A stretch of DNA of 64,000 nucleotides from Endozoicomonas sp965199185 (GCA_965199185.1 CBDAQW010000022.1:1-64000); one strand, 5' to 3'. Counted from the stretch's first letter, positions 51,921 through 61,738 are shown. Made by a program: numbers and translations. The notes: generated by a model not told the origin, from the sequence alone.

Positions 51921-53864
51921 ATGCGTCTGATCATAGCCGAAAAACCCAGCCTTGGCCGGGCTATTGCTGATGTACTGAAAAAGCCTCTGAAAAAGCATGA
52001 AGGCTATATTGAAGCCGCCTCAGGTGACGTGGTGACCTGGTGCATTGGCCACCTTCTTGAACAAGAAGAACCGGATGCCTACGACCCTGCCTACAAAAAA
52101 TGGATGCTGGAACATTTACCCATAGTCCCCCAGCAATGGCAGCTTCGCCCAAGAAAGGGTGGGCGTGCTCAGTTAGGTGTGATTCGCAAACTGCTAAAAC
52201 GGGCAGATGTTATTGTTCATGCAGGCGACCCGGATCGGGAAGGGCAGTTGCTGGTCGATGAAGTGCTCGACTACCTCAAATTGTCTCAAGTCCGACGACA
52301 GAGTATTAAACGCTTGCTGGTTAGCGACCTTAATCCCGCAGCTGTAAAAAAAGCGCTGGAACGAATGCGCAGCAATCAGGAATATGTGCCCTTGGCGGTA
52401 TCAGCTTTGGCGCGTTCAAGAGCAGACTGGCTTTATGGTATGAACTTGACGCGTGCCTGTACTCTGATGGGGCGTAAAGCAGGCTATAATGGGTTGCTGT
52501 CTGTTGGGCGAGTACAAACACCCATCCTGGGACTGGTCGCTCGGCGGGATACAGAGATAGAGAGCTTTCAACCAAAACCTTTTTTTGAAGTGCTGGCGGT
52601 CTTGTTTGATCAGCAAGAGGCTTTCTTTAAAGTGAAATGGCAACCCAGCGAAGCCTGCCGTCCCTGGATGGATGAAGAAGGTCGGGTGCTGGATAAAAGA
52701 CTGGCACAGAATGTGGCAGATCGCATCAAAAACAAACCGGGTACAGTCACTAAAGCGGAAGATAAGCAAGGCAAAGAACTACCGCCCTTGCCCTATTCAC
52801 TTTCAGCTCTGCAAATTGATGCCGCTAAATCGTTGCGACTCGATGCTAAAGGTGTGCTCGATATCTGTCAGCGCTTGTACGAGCGAAAATTGATCACCTA
52901 CCCGCGTTCAGATTGTCGTTACCTGCCGGTAGAGCATCACCGGGAAGCACCAGAAGTATTAGCAACCATACGACACAATCGCCACACCTTGAGTCAAGCG
53001 GTTGATGGTGCTCTACCAGAACGTAAAGGAAGGGCGTGGAATGATAAAAAAGTCGATGCACACCATGCTATTATCCCAACGTCAAAGCGTGCTGATTTGG
53101 AACGAATGTCGGAAACAGATCGGAAGATTTATGAATTAATTGCCCGGCAATATTTGATTCAGTTTTATCCTGACTTCACCTTCCGCAAACGCCAGGTTGA
53201 GGTTGAAATAGAAAAGGGCTTGTTCAAAGCCAGCAGCAAAGAAACCCTGAATGAAGGCTGGAAGGCGGTGACGGGCATGCCCAAAAAGGAGCAAAATGCC
53301 AGCGAGGAATCCATTGGTTCGATACCCGATCTGAAAAAAGGCGATGTACTGGATTGCCGGAGTGCCGAGCTGCTGGAAAAAATGACTCAGCCTCCCAAGC
53401 CTTTCAATGATGCTACGCTGTTGTCTGCCATGACCGGGATTGCTCGTTTTGTCAAAGACCCTGCAGTTCGTAAAGTGCTGAGAGAAACCGATGGGCTGGG
53501 TACAGAAGCCACACGTGCCAGTATTATTGAACTTCTGTTCAATCGTCAGTTTCTGATTCGCAAAGGGCGAAATATTCACGCCACTCCGACCGGGCGAGCA
53601 TTGATTGACGCATTGCCAGAAAAAGTCAGTACACCGGATATGACCGCCCGCTGGGAATCATCGCTCAATTCCATTGTCGAAAGACAGGGCAGTTATGGTA
53701 GTTTTATGGGGAATCTTGATGCAGAGCTACGTGGGCTATTGAATCAGACCATGACCGATGGCTTGCCGGGGGTCGCTAATCTGCCGCCGGTAGAAAACCC
53801 ATTCCGTAAAAAACGCAGAGCAGGCAAATCAGTAAAGCGGAAGCGTTCCGATAAGGCGGGTTAA
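51921..53864 (+). CDS. topB: DNA topoisomerase III
   Basis: This 647-aa type IA topoisomerase has the N-terminal Toprim domain (MRLIIAEKPSLGRAIADVL, HAGDPDREGQ) and the active-site Tyr in LITYPRSDCRYLP (about residue 330). The C-terminus is short and very basic and lacks zinc fingers, as in TopB. It relaxes and decatenates DNA, often with RecQ. Confidence 0.96.
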   Translation: MRLIIAEKPSLGRAIADVLKKPLKKHEGYIEAASGDVVTWCIGHLLEQEEPDAYDPAYKKWMLEHLPIVPQQWQLRPRKGGRAQLGVIRKLLKRADVIVHAGDPDREGQLLVDEVLDYLKLSQVRRQSIKRLLVSDLNPAAVKKALERMRSNQEYVPLAVSALARSRADWLYGMNLTRACTLMGRKAGYNGLLSVGRVQTPILGLVARRDTEIESFQPKPFFEVLAVLFDQQEAFFKVKWQPSEACRPWMDEEGRVLDKRLAQNVADRIKNKPGTVTKAEDKQGKELPPLPYSLSALQIDAAKSLRLDAKGVLDICQRLYERKLITYPRSDCRYLPVEHHREAPEVLATIRHNRHTLSQAVDGALPERKGRAWNDKKVDAHHAIIPTSKRADLERMSETDRKIYELIARQYLIQFYPDFTFRKRQVEVEIEKGLFKASSKETLNEGWKAVTGMPKKEQNASEESIGSIPDLKKGDVLDCRSAELLEKMTQPPKPFNDATLLSAMTGIARFVKDPAVRKVLRETDGLGTEATRASIIELLFNRQFLIRKGRNIHATPTGRALIDALPEKVSTPDMTARWESSLNSIVERQGSYGSFMGNLDAELRGLLNQTMTDGLPGVANLPPVENPFRKKRRAGKSVKRKRSDKAG

Positions 53865-53933
53865 CGGGTATTCCGTGTTTTTGCTATTAAAGCTGTGATA
53901 GATTCAGGCTAAATACACTCAGGATCAGGGATT

Positions 53934-54251
53934 ATGAAACAGCTCTCTTATTTAATAGCAAGTCTGGCGCTTGCCTTGGGTAGTGCAATAGCTCTTGCTT
54001 CTGATAGTTATTCTTACCAATGTAAACACGACAATGATGTACGAACCATAGAAGTAATATATCTACAAAGGGAGTCCGCACTTCCATGTGAAGTGAACTA
54101 CATCAAAAACGGTGTTAGTGAAACACTTTGGAGTGCTCGCTACGAGCAAGGTTACTGTGAAGCCAGAGCGGCGGAGTTCAGCAAACGGCAGGAAGAGTGG
54201 GGTTGGGTCTGTGAGAAGACAACCTCTTCCGAAGAAACCGATGCGGATTAA
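53934..54251 (+). CDS. Small secreted protein, unknown
   Basis: This 105-aa protein has a signal peptide (MKQLSYLIASLALALGSAIA, cleaved near ALA-SDS). The mature protein has four cysteines, probably disulfide bonded in the periplasm. No family is assigned. It stands alone after topB. Confidence 0.75.
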   Translation: MKQLSYLIASLALALGSAIALASDSYSYQCKHDNDVRTIEVIYLQRESALPCEVNYIKNGVSETLWSARYEQGYCEARAAEFSKRQEEWGWVCEKTTSSEETDAD

Positions 54252-54327
54252 CGAGAACGTTTGATCCAAACCTTCATTCATTCGTCGGCATGCCCTTAGG
54301 ACATACCGACAATGTGCTGAATTGAAG

Positions 54328-56358
54328 TTAAATACTTGCCGCCAGCTTACATCCCTGATTAATCGCCCGTTTGGCATCCAGCTCAGCGGCAACATCGGCA
54401 CCGCCAATCAGGTGAACCGGCTTACTGCTCAGTTGATCTGCCAGTTCCCGTAATGGTTCCTGACCGGCGCAAATCACTACATGATCAACATCTAAAATGG
54501 TTTCTTCGCCATTGATGTTGATGTGCAGCCCCTGATCATCAATCTTTTGGTATTCGCAGGAAGATAACATGCGAACGCCCCTGTGTTTCAGAGAACTGCG
54601 GTGAATCCAGCCGGTGGTTTTGGCGAGAGTAGCACCGGGTTTGGATTTCTTACGTTGCAACAGGAACACTTCTCTCGGGCTGGCGGGATTCTGCTTTTCT
54701 GGTAATAATCCTCCTCGATGACTCAGAGACATATCCACACCCCATTCCTCCATAAAGGCTGGAATGTTGAGGCTGGAAGATGTGCCTTCTTGAGTAATGT
54801 ATTCGCACAAATCAAAGCCGATACCGCCGGCACCAATCACGGCGACTTTTTTGCCTACCTCGGCACCTTTAAATACATCCAGATAACTCAGTACCTTGAG
54901 ATGATCAATGCCTTCAATATCCAGTTTTCTGGGAGTAATGCCGGTCGCAACAATCACTTCATCAAAGTCGCTGTCTTCAAGGTCGGCTGCTGAGACTCTG
55001 GTATTCAGTTTTAGCTCAACACCGGTTAATTCAATCTGGCGATTAAAGTAGCGAAGCGTTTCACTGAACTCTTCTTTACCGGGAACCTGTTTGGCAATAT
55101 TGAACTGCCCGCCGGTTTCTGCTGCTGCATCAAACAAGGTGACTTTATGCCCGCGATAAGCGGCAGTTGTCGCAAAAGCCAAACCGGCAGGGCCTGCGCC
55201 AACCACAGCGAGTTTTTTAGGGTTGTCGGTGGGCAGATAGTTCAGAGTGGTTTCTTCAGCGGCTCTTGGATTCACCAGACAGCTGACGGTTTTCAATTCA
55301 AACACATGGTCAAGGCAGGCCTGATTACAGGCGATGCAGGTGTTGATTTCATCGGCGCGGTTTTCCTGCGATTTATTCACCCACTCAGGGTCGGCCAGAA
55401 AAGGACGAGCCATGGAAATCATATCCGCATCGCCACGGGCAAGTACTTCTTCAGCGACTTCCGGCATATTAATCCGGTTAGAAGTAATGACAGGAATAGT
55501 GACTTCGCTGCGTAAACGTTCAGTCACCCAGGTGAAAGCTGCTCTGGGCACCATTGTGGCGATAGTGGGGATTCTTGCCTCATGCCAGCCAATACCCGTA
55601 TTGATGATGGTGGCGCCGGCAGCTTCAATTTGTTTACCCAGCTGAACTATTTCATCCCAGCTGCTGCCATTATCCACCAGGTCGAGCATTGAAAGCCGGT
55701 AAATAATAATAAAATGTTTGCCAACCCGTTCTCTTGTACGACGGACAACTTCTATCGCCAGCTTCATGCGATTGTCGTATTCGCCGCCCCACTTATCCGC
55801 TCGCTGATTGGTGCGGGTGACAATAAACTGGTTTATAAAATACCCTTCAGAACCCATGATCTCGACGCCATCATAGCCCGCTTCCTGAGCCAGAGCAGAG
55901 CAGTTGGCAAAGTCTTCTATTTGCTTTTCAATATCTTCTGCGGCCAGTTCCCTGGGTTTAAAAGGATTGATTGGGGCTTGGATAGCGCTGGGGGCAATAG
56001 ATTGTGGATGATAAGCGTAGCGACCAGTATGCAGAATCTGCATACAGATTTTACCACCCGCATCGTGAACCGCCTGAGTTACTATTTGGTGGTTGCTGAC
56101 ATCTTTTTCATTTTGCATGGTCGCAGCGCCCGGCATGCCACCACTTTCCACATTCGGTGCAATACCGCCGGTGACAATAAGCGCGGCACCACCGGCTGCA
56201 CGTTCTGCATAAAACGTCGCCAGCCGTTCAAATCCATTGGGCATTTCTTCCAGATTAGTGTGCATTGAACCCATCAGAACCCGGTTTTTCAGTGTTGTAA
56301 AACCAAGATCAAGAGGCTCAAGAAGATGCGGATAAGCCGTTGTCATTGCAGTTGTCAT
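54328..56358 (-). CDS. fadH: 2,4-dienoyl-CoA reductase (NADPH)
   Basis: This 676-aa flavoprotein removes conjugated double bonds in beta-oxidation of unsaturated fatty acids. The N-terminal FMN TIM barrel (about 1-345) is followed by the iron-sulfur Cys cluster (CIACNQACLDHVF, CLVNPRA) and an FAD/NAD(P) C-terminal half (KLAVVGAGPAGLAFA, KKVAVIGAGGIGFD). It lies 30 bp after the enoyl-CoA hydratase on the same strand; the two are likely one operon under the TetR-family protein at 57310. Confidence 0.95.
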   Translation of the reverse strand: MTTAMTTAYPHLLEPLDLGFTTLKNRVLMGSMHTNLEEMPNGFERLATFYAERAAGGAALIVTGGIAPNVESGGMPGAATMQNEKDVSNHQIVTQAVHDAGGKICMQILHTGRYAYHPQSIAPSAIQAPINPFKPRELAAEDIEKQIEDFANCSALAQEAGYDGVEIMGSEGYFINQFIVTRTNQRADKWGGEYDNRMKLAIEVVRRTRERVGKHFIIIYRLSMLDLVDNGSSWDEIVQLGKQIEAAGATIINTGIGWHEARIPTIATMVPRAAFTWVTERLRSEVTIPVITSNRINMPEVAEEVLARGDADMISMARPFLADPEWVNKSQENRADEINTCIACNQACLDHVFELKTVSCLVNPRAAEETTLNYLPTDNPKKLAVVGAGPAGLAFATTAAYRGHKVTLFDAAAETGGQFNIAKQVPGKEEFSETLRYFNRQIELTGVELKLNTRVSAADLEDSDFDEVIVATGITPRKLDIEGIDHLKVLSYLDVFKGAEVGKKVAVIGAGGIGFDLCEYITQEGTSSSLNIPAFMEEWGVDMSLSHRGGLLPEKQNPASPREVFLLQRKKSKPGATLAKTTGWIHRSSLKHRGVRMLSSCEYQKIDDQGLHININGEETILDVDHVVICAGQEPLRELADQLSSKPVHLIGGADVAAELDAKRAINQGCKLAASI

Positions 56359-56388
56359 TATTGTCGCCCTGAGATTAATTCCGATGAG

Positions 56389-57228
56389 TTACTTCAGTGG
56401 TTCTTCAACCGACCAGAGGTTTTCAAAATCCGGTGCCGTTTTCATGGCTTTTGCCTGAAAGGCTTTCATCATTTCATTAGGCTGGAACATGCCACTCTGC
56501 CAGGTTGCCATGTATTTTAAACTGTCGGCAACGGAGTGGTCGCGGGTGTAGTTAATCATCTCTTTACTGCCCGCAACCGCCAGCGGTGAATTGTTGGCTA
56601 TCTGTCGTGCAATAGCCATCACTGCGTCAAGCATGGCAGTTTTATCCGTGTAGACTGAGTTTACCAGGCCAACATTCAAGGCTTCGGCTGCTGATAGTTT
56701 GCGTGCGGTGTAAGCCATTTCCCGGACAATGCCTTCAGGAATAATCTTGGGTAGCCTTTGCAGCACGCCAACATCGGCCGTCATGCCGAGAGCGGTTTCT
56801 TTAATGGTAAAATAAGCATCTTCTGTTGCATAACGACAATCACAGGCGCTGATCAGATTGATTCCTGCACCAATACAACCATTATGCACTGCTGCAAGCA
56901 CTGGAATTCTGACCGACTCCAGTACATTAAAGCTGTCCTGTAATTGCAAAACGGTGCGCCGGAGATTTTCACTTCTTCGTCCCTCTTCGCCAGACACCAG
57001 TCGTTTATTCGGTGTCATAAAAACATTGAGATCCATACCTGCACTGAACATTTTGCCTTCACCGGAAATCACGATAGCCCGGGCGCTGGCTTCTTCATCA
57101 ATCGTTTTGATAGTGGCAGGGAACTCTTGCCAGAATGCCTGATTCATAGCGTTGAGTTTATCTGGGCGGTTGAGTTCTACATGAGCAATATGATTTTCCA
57201 GTGTTACCCGGATGGTTGAATAGGTCAT
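56389..57228 (-). CDS. Enoyl-CoA hydratase/isomerase family protein
   Basis: This 279-aa crotonase-fold enzyme has the oxyanion/CoA motifs SGEGKMFSAGMDL and AAVHNGCIGAGINL and acidic residues in the delta3,delta2 / dienoyl-CoA isomerase position (CDCRYATEDAYF). That pattern suggests a dienoyl-CoA isomerase, which would fit fadH beside it. ATG 57228 is chosen; a longer frame to 57339 lacks support and would run through the operators. Confidence 0.88.
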   Translation of the reverse strand: MTYSTIRVTLENHIAHVELNRPDKLNAMNQAFWQEFPATIKTIDEEASARAIVISGEGKMFSAGMDLNVFMTPNKRLVSGEEGRRSENLRRTVLQLQDSFNVLESVRIPVLAAVHNGCIGAGINLISACDCRYATEDAYFTIKETALGMTADVGVLQRLPKIIPEGIVREMAYTARKLSAAEALNVGLVNSVYTDKTAMLDAVMAIARQIANNSPLAVAGSKEMINYTRDHSVADSLKYMATWQSGMFQPNEMMKAFQAKAMKTAPDFENLWSVEEPLK

Positions 57229-57250
57229 GATTATTCTATTTTTAATTATC

Positions 57251-57263
57251 TGGACAGTGTCAA
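57251..57263. promoter_or_regulatory. TetR operator, half-conserved copy
   Basis: TGGACAGTGTCAA is the same 13-bp palindrome as the neighbour with one base changed. It lies in the 81-bp gap between divergent genes, 27 bp centre-to-centre from the second copy. Confidence 0.7.
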
Positions 57264-57277
57264 GATAGGGGTGTATT

Positions 57278-57290
57278 TTGACACTGTCAA
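57278..57290. promoter_or_regulatory. TetR operator, perfect palindrome
   Basis: TTGACA-C-TGTCAA is fully symmetrical. It lies 19 bp before the tetR-family start and is placed to repress both divergent genes. Confidence 0.75.
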
Positions 57291-57309
57291 GATATAAAGC
57301 GCTTAAATC

Positions 57310-57927
57310 ATGCCTGAAAATAATAACGCCTATCACCACGGTAACTTACGACAGAGCCTGATTAATCGGGCGACAGAGCTGATTGCAGCGTCTGGTATTG
57401 AGCAGCTTTCTATGCGCCATCTTGCTCAGATTGCCGGTGTATCAAGAACAGCGGCTTATCACCATTTCAAAGATAAGAATGCTCTGTTGTGCGCCATTGC
57501 GGAACAGGGATTTGAGCATTGGCTGGTGCGTTTTGCCGTTTTGCTCGATCAAAAGCCTGAGCCATTACACAGCTGGTTAACCGATTTTGTGATGGAATAC
57601 ATTGATTTTGCCTGTGACCATCCGGAAGAGTACGACCTGATGTTTGGCAGACCCATCTGGAAAGCAGGGGAACCCACTGCCTCTTTGCGGCAAAAGTCAG
57701 CCGACTGTTTTCATCTTTATGTCGAGTTTATTGCTAAATGGCAGCAACGGGGTATTTTCTCAGCAGAGGTTGATGCTCTGAGGCTGGCGCAGGTGAGCTG
57801 GAGCACATTACATGGTATTTGCCGTTTGCTGAACGACGGCATCTATCTGGATCGTTCGTCGGTGGATGCCATGTGTATGCCGGTGGTTAACATGCTTATT
57901 GCAAACGTAGGCCGGCCTCCTATGTAA
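57310..57927 (+). CDS. TetR/AcrR-family repressor
   Basis: This 205-aa regulator has an N-terminal helix-turn-helix (about 10-60: GNLRQSLINRATELI, IAGVSRTAAYHHFKDK) and a C-terminal ligand domain of the TetR_C_33-like type. Divergent orientation from the enoyl-CoA hydratase/fadH pair and the two palindromes between them indicate local control, probably by an acyl-CoA ligand (inference). Confidence 0.9.
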   Translation: MPENNNAYHHGNLRQSLINRATELIAASGIEQLSMRHLAQIAGVSRTAAYHHFKDKNALLCAIAEQGFEHWLVRFAVLLDQKPEPLHSWLTDFVMEYIDFACDHPEEYDLMFGRPIWKAGEPTASLRQKSADCFHLYVEFIAKWQQRGIFSAEVDALRLAQVSWSTLHGICRLLNDGIYLDRSSVDAMCMPVVNMLIANVGRPPM

Positions 57928-57980
57928 CAGGAGGCGGGTGTGGACATCATCATGAGCCATTAGTGGCCAGATATGAACCA

Positions 57981-58649
57981 TCAACGGTCAAACGCAAGCG
58001 CTTTGTTTTCGATCATACGAATCAATAAGGTGAGGATGGCTGTCATGGTTAGATAAATAAGACCCGCCATAGTAAATACTGTCAGAGTGTCGTAGGTCTG
58101 GGCGTTCAGGCGCGCCGCGTAACCCATCAAATCCATAAGAGTAATAGTACTGGCCAGTGATGAGCCTTTCATAACCAGAATGATTTCGTTGCCGTAAGCA
58201 GGTAGTACACGACGCATGGCGTGCGGTAAAATTACTTTCATTAATGCCTGGCGGTGGGTCATTCCCAGAGCGAGACAGGCTTCCCAGTCGCTTTTCGGGA
58301 TGGCATCTATGGCACCTTTAAAGAGTTGAGTTGAGTATGCGGCGCTGTTAAGAGCAAGAGCCAGCATGGCGCAGAACCAAGGTTGACTAAGGATAGGCCA
58401 TAGGCTGCTGTCTTTTACCCAGTCAAATTGTGCCGGGCCGTAATAGATTAGAAAAATCTGTACCAATAATGGTGTGCCGGTGAATAACAGAATCTGGAAT
58501 TTGACCAGCCAGGTCAGTGGGCGCATATTCAGTGTTAAAATAACGGTGAATATCAGAGCGAGCACCAAGCCGGCCAGTAAGCTGGCAATCGTCAGCTCCA
58601 GCGTTGTTTGTAGCCCTTGCAGTAACTCGGGGAGATAACTCATATTCAT
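57981..58649 (-). CDS. artM: Arginine ABC transporter permease ArtM
   Basis: This 222-aa polar amino acid permease has about five transmembrane helices and the EAA motif EACLALGMTHRQALMKVILPHA. It is last in the artP-I-Q-M order and overlaps artQ by four bases. Arginine specificity is inferred from the E. coli-like order and the argR/ARG box next to artP. Confidence 0.88.
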   Translation of the reverse strand: MNMSYLPELLQGLQTTLELTIASLLAGLVLALIFTVILTLNMRPLTWLVKFQILLFTGTPLLVQIFLIYYGPAQFDWVKDSSLWPILSQPWFCAMLALALNSAAYSTQLFKGAIDAIPKSDWEACLALGMTHRQALMKVILPHAMRRVLPAYGNEIILVMKGSSLASTITLMDLMGYAARLNAQTYDTLTVFTMAGLIYLTMTAILTLLIRMIENKALAFDR

Positions 58650-59341
58650 GATGTAGCACTCTCCATACTGGGTAGATGACGACTGGCGTTTTTCTGAATA
58701 CGATTAAGCACCTGCTTGCTAATCAATGTGATGGCGAGATAGATCACGGCGGCCACTGAATACCAGGTAAAGGGTTCGTAGGTGCTGGCGGTGACCATTT
58801 TGGCTTGATGCAGCAGGTCATTCATTCCAATCAATGCTACCAGAGCCGTGTCTTTTAATAGAACCAGCCATTGATTACTGAGTCCGGGCAGAGCATGTCT
58901 CCAAGCCTGGGGTAGAATGATGCGAATGAAGCAGCGACTTTTAGTAATATCCAGTGCTTTAGCGGCTTCCATCTGTCCTTTGGGTATCGCCAGAAAAGCA
59001 CCACGGAGTATTTGTGAAGCATAGGCCGCGAAAATAAACGACAGAGCAATAGTGCCAGCCATAAATGGACTGACCTCAATAAACTCATCCGTCAACAGAA
59101 ATAAAACATGGGTTGAGCCAAAGTAGACAAAAAAGACAACCAGTATCTCAGGTAGACCACGCAGCAGGGTAACCAGTGAACTCATACCAATAGAGAGTAC
59201 GCGAAAACGGCTCAGCTCACCCAGGGCAATCAGCATGGCCAATATCAGACCGAGAGCCAGAGAAGACAGAGCCAATCCTAAAGTCATCAGGGTGGCCTGG
59301 GCAAATAGAGTGGTTAGTCCCACGGATACCTCGCTAATCAT
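58646..59341 (-). CDS. artQ: Arginine ABC transporter permease ArtQ
   Basis: This 231-aa permease partner has five transmembrane helices and the EAA loop EAAKALDITKSRCFIRIILPQA. It forms the heteromeric channel with ArtM. It lies between the binding-protein gene and artM. Confidence 0.88.
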   Translation of the reverse strand: MISEVSVGLTTLFAQATLMTLGLALSSLALGLILAMLIALGELSRFRVLSIGMSSLVTLLRGLPEILVVFFVYFGSTHVLFLLTDEFIEVSPFMAGTIALSFIFAAYASQILRGAFLAIPKGQMEAAKALDITKSRCFIRIILPQAWRHALPGLSNQWLVLLKDTALVALIGMNDLLHQAKMVTASTYEPFTWYSVAAVIYLAITLISKQVLNRIQKNASRHLPSMESATS

Positions 59342-59401
59342 TTCAAATGCGTCACTGCTGGGGTTTCCCGGACAAAGTGGCGGGAAACCTTGTCTACGAG
59401 A

Positions 59402-60139
59402 TTAATTAAAATATTTGGCAACCAGTTTATCGTAGGTTCCGTTTTGCTTGACGCTGGCCAGTGCCTGATTCAGTTTCTCGGTTAGTTCATTGTTTTTACG
59501 GGTGGCGATCCCCATGCCAATGCCAAAATAATCAGCATCTTTGATTTCTTCACCCATCGTCGTGTACTTTTCATCGGCCCGGGCTTTGATCCACTCACGG
59601 GCAACAGCAGTATCTGCAAATACAGCGTCCAGACGACCATTGGTCATATCCAGCAGAGCGTTCTGGCTGTTGTCATAGGGACGAGTTTTAATCCCTTGTT
59701 GTTCCAGCTTGTCGATAAGATAGGTCTGGTGAGTGGTACCATTTTGGACGCCTACAATTTTACCTTTAAGTGCTTCAACGTTGGCAGGGCCATCAGTGGC
59801 GATCACAAAAACAGCCGAATTTTCTATATAAGGGGTGGTGAAATCGACCTGCTTGAGACGATTGGGCGTGATGTCCATGCCAGAAATCACGGCATCAAAC
59901 CGACGAAACTTCAAGCCGGTAATCAGACTGTCGAACGGCTGGTTTTTAAATTCGCACGTTGCGTTCAATTCAGCGCAGAGCGCATTGGCCAGATCAACAT
60001 CAAAACCGGTAAGTTGATTGTTATCATCCATGTACTCAAAAGGAGGATAGGTTGCTTCCATGCCAAAGCTGATGGTCTCGGCAGCCTGAATCTGAGTGAT
60101 TGCCAGAGTGAGGCTAAGAGCGGTGATTAACTTCTTCAT
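59402..60139 (-). CDS. artI: Periplasmic arginine-binding protein ArtI/ArtJ type
   Basis: This 245-aa protein has a signal peptide (cleaved near IQAAE) and the family 3 solute-binding signature GFDVDLANALCAELNATCEF. It delivers a basic amino acid to ArtQM. There is a 60-bp gap to artQ and to artP. Confidence 0.9.
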   Translation of the reverse strand: MKKLITALSLTLAITQIQAAETISFGMEATYPPFEYMDDNNQLTGFDVDLANALCAELNATCEFKNQPFDSLITGLKFRRFDAVISGMDITPNRLKQVDFTTPYIENSAVFVIATDGPANVEALKGKIVGVQNGTTHQTYLIDKLEQQGIKTRPYDNSQNALLDMTNGRLDAVFADTAVAREWIKARADEKYTTMGEEIKDADYFGIGMGIATRKNNELTEKLNQALASVKQNGTYDKLVAKYFN

Positions 60140-60199
60140 ATAAGAGTCCTTCTATTTGTATTGTGGCTTTTTGTTTTTTATCTATATTAACTGGCGTTA

Positions 60200-60934
60200 T
60201 TAATGTTCCAGATAAGCTTTAAAAGCCTCTGTTTGTGGTTTATCGAAATTATCCCGGGTGCCATCTTCCACTATTATTCCGTGTTCAAGATAGATCACTC
60301 GGCTGGCAATCTTTCTGGCGAAAGCCACTTCATGGGTCACTACGACCTGAGTGATACCCGTGTCACTCAGTTCTTTGATGATTTCCACCACCTGGTTGGT
60401 AATAGCCGGATCCAGTGCTGCTGTCGGCTCATCAAACAGTAATACATCAGGTGACAACATCAGTGCTCTGGCGATAGCCACACGCTGTTGCTGGCCACCA
60501 GACAGAGAAGCAGGCCAGGCGTTAGCCTTGTCAGGCAATCCCATCCGGGTCAGCAATTCGTGTGCCTTGGTTGTTGCCTGATCTTTTGGTATGCCTTGCT
60601 GTATGGGCGCTTCGATCAGGTTGTCGAGTACCGTCATGTGAGGCCAGAGATGATACTGCTGAAACACCATACCAACCTTACGACGCAGGTTGGTGGCTTC
60701 CCTGATGAGTTGCTTCTCATTGAGTTGGTCAAACCGGAAGTCCATGTCAGCTATGTGCATGCTGCCGGTGTCAGGTGTTTCCAGTAAATTCATCATGCGC
60801 AGTAAGGTGCTTTTGCCTGCACCACTGGAACCAAGCAATACGGTGGTCTCGCCAGTGGCGATAGTAAAGTGAATATCTTTTAAAACGGTATTGTCACCGA
60901 AGGATTTACTCAGACCCTGTATTGCAATGCCCAT
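60200..60934 (-). CDS. artP: Arginine ABC transporter ATP-binding protein ArtP
   Basis: This 244-aa ATPase has Walker A LLGSSGAGKSTLL, the Q-loop VFQQYHLWPHMT, signature LSGGQQQRVAIAR and Walker B VLLFDEPTAALDP. It is first in the art operon. The ARG box at 61004 lies 70 bp upstream, between artP and the divergent argR. Confidence 0.92.
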   Translation of the reverse strand: MGIAIQGLSKSFGDNTVLKDIHFTIATGETTVLLGSSGAGKSTLLRMMNLLETPDTGSMHIADMDFRFDQLNEKQLIREATNLRRKVGMVFQQYHLWPHMTVLDNLIEAPIQQGIPKDQATTKAHELLTRMGLPDKANAWPASLSGGQQQRVAIARALMLSPDVLLFDEPTAALDPAITNQVVEIIKELSDTGITQVVVTHEVAFARKIASRVIYLEHGIIVEDGTRDNFDKPQTEAFKAYLEH

Positions 60935-61003
60935 GGTTATTTCTGCTTGTATTTGGGAATGTAGTGCGATTTTGCTTTAAAAGGGTGGGTAAAATCAAGT
61001 AAT

Positions 61004-61021
61004 ATGTGAATAATTATTCAC
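61004..61021. promoter_or_regulatory. ARG box (ArgR operator)
   Basis: TGTGAATAATTATTCACA is a perfect 18-bp palindrome that fits the ARG-box consensus. It is placed to control both artP and argR. A second box at the usual 3-bp spacing is not convincing. Confidence 0.85.
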
Positions 61022-61070
61022 ATATTTGTTCTTTTAATGGATGAAATTAAAGATTTCAGGATAAACGGTT

Positions 61071-61529
61071 ATGAGCAACTCGAGACAGGACGAATTGATG
61101 CAGGCTTTTCGGCAGCTATTAAAAGAAGAGCGCTGTGGTTCGCAGACTGAGATCGTCAAAGTACTTCAAGCTGAAGGCTTTGACAATATCAGTCAATCCA
61201 AGGTGTCCAGAATGCTCAGTCGTCATGGTGCGGTCAGGGCACGTAATGCATTGAATGAACTGGTGTATTGCCTGCCGCCGGAGCTGGGTAAGATGGATTC
61301 GGGTATTCAGATTAAGGATCTTGTCGAAGAAATCAACCATAACGGCGTATTGATTGTTATCAAAACCAGCCCTGGTGCAGCACAGATGATTGCCCGATTG
61401 CTGGATTCTGTGGGTGTTAAAGGCGGTATCATGGGGTGTGTGGCAGGCGATGACACGATTTTTGTGGCACCGGCTAAAACGGATGAGATTGAAGGGGTGA
61501 TTGGTCGCATAGAGAAATTGTTTAATTAA
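61071..61529 (+). CDS. argR: Arginine repressor ArgR
   Basis: This 152-aa repressor has an N-terminal winged helix (ISQSKVSRMLSRHGAVRARNA) and a C-terminal arginine-binding hexamerisation domain (GCVAGDDTIFV). With arginine it represses arginine genes. Divergence from artPIQM over a perfect ARG box points to autoregulation and control of uptake. Confidence 0.95.
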   Translation: MSNSRQDELMQAFRQLLKEERCGSQTEIVKVLQAEGFDNISQSKVSRMLSRHGAVRARNALNELVYCLPPELGKMDSGIQIKDLVEEINHNGVLIVIKTSPGAAQMIARLLDSVGVKGGIMGCVAGDDTIFVAPAKTDEIEGVIGRIEKLFN

Positions 61530-61564
61530 TAGGCTCGAGTGACCAGATTGCCGTTCATGCTATT

Positions 61565-61738
61565 TTAAAACACTTCTTTCAGCAGTCTGGCGACCAGTAA
61601 TACGCCAATAAGAATCAATGCTATTTTTGATAATTTTGCCTGTTTTTCAGGATCCATGGGTTTTCCAAAACGTTCGGCAAGCGTAACTAAAATAAGAAGA
61701 CTGACAAATAGTACCAAAAGTATGGTTAACAAGTTCAT
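61565..61738 (-). CDS. Small membrane protein, 57 aa
   Basis: ATG 61738 follows AAAGGAG at good spacing. The 57-aa product has two hydrophobic helices (MNLLTILLVLFVSLLILVTL and IALILIGVLLVARLL) around a charged loop ERFGKPMDPEKQAK. No family is recognised; the strong ribosome binding site and clean topology support it as a gene. Confidence 0.7.
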   Translation of the reverse strand: MNLLTILLVLFVSLLILVTLAERFGKPMDPEKQAKLSKIALILIGVLLVARLLKEVF

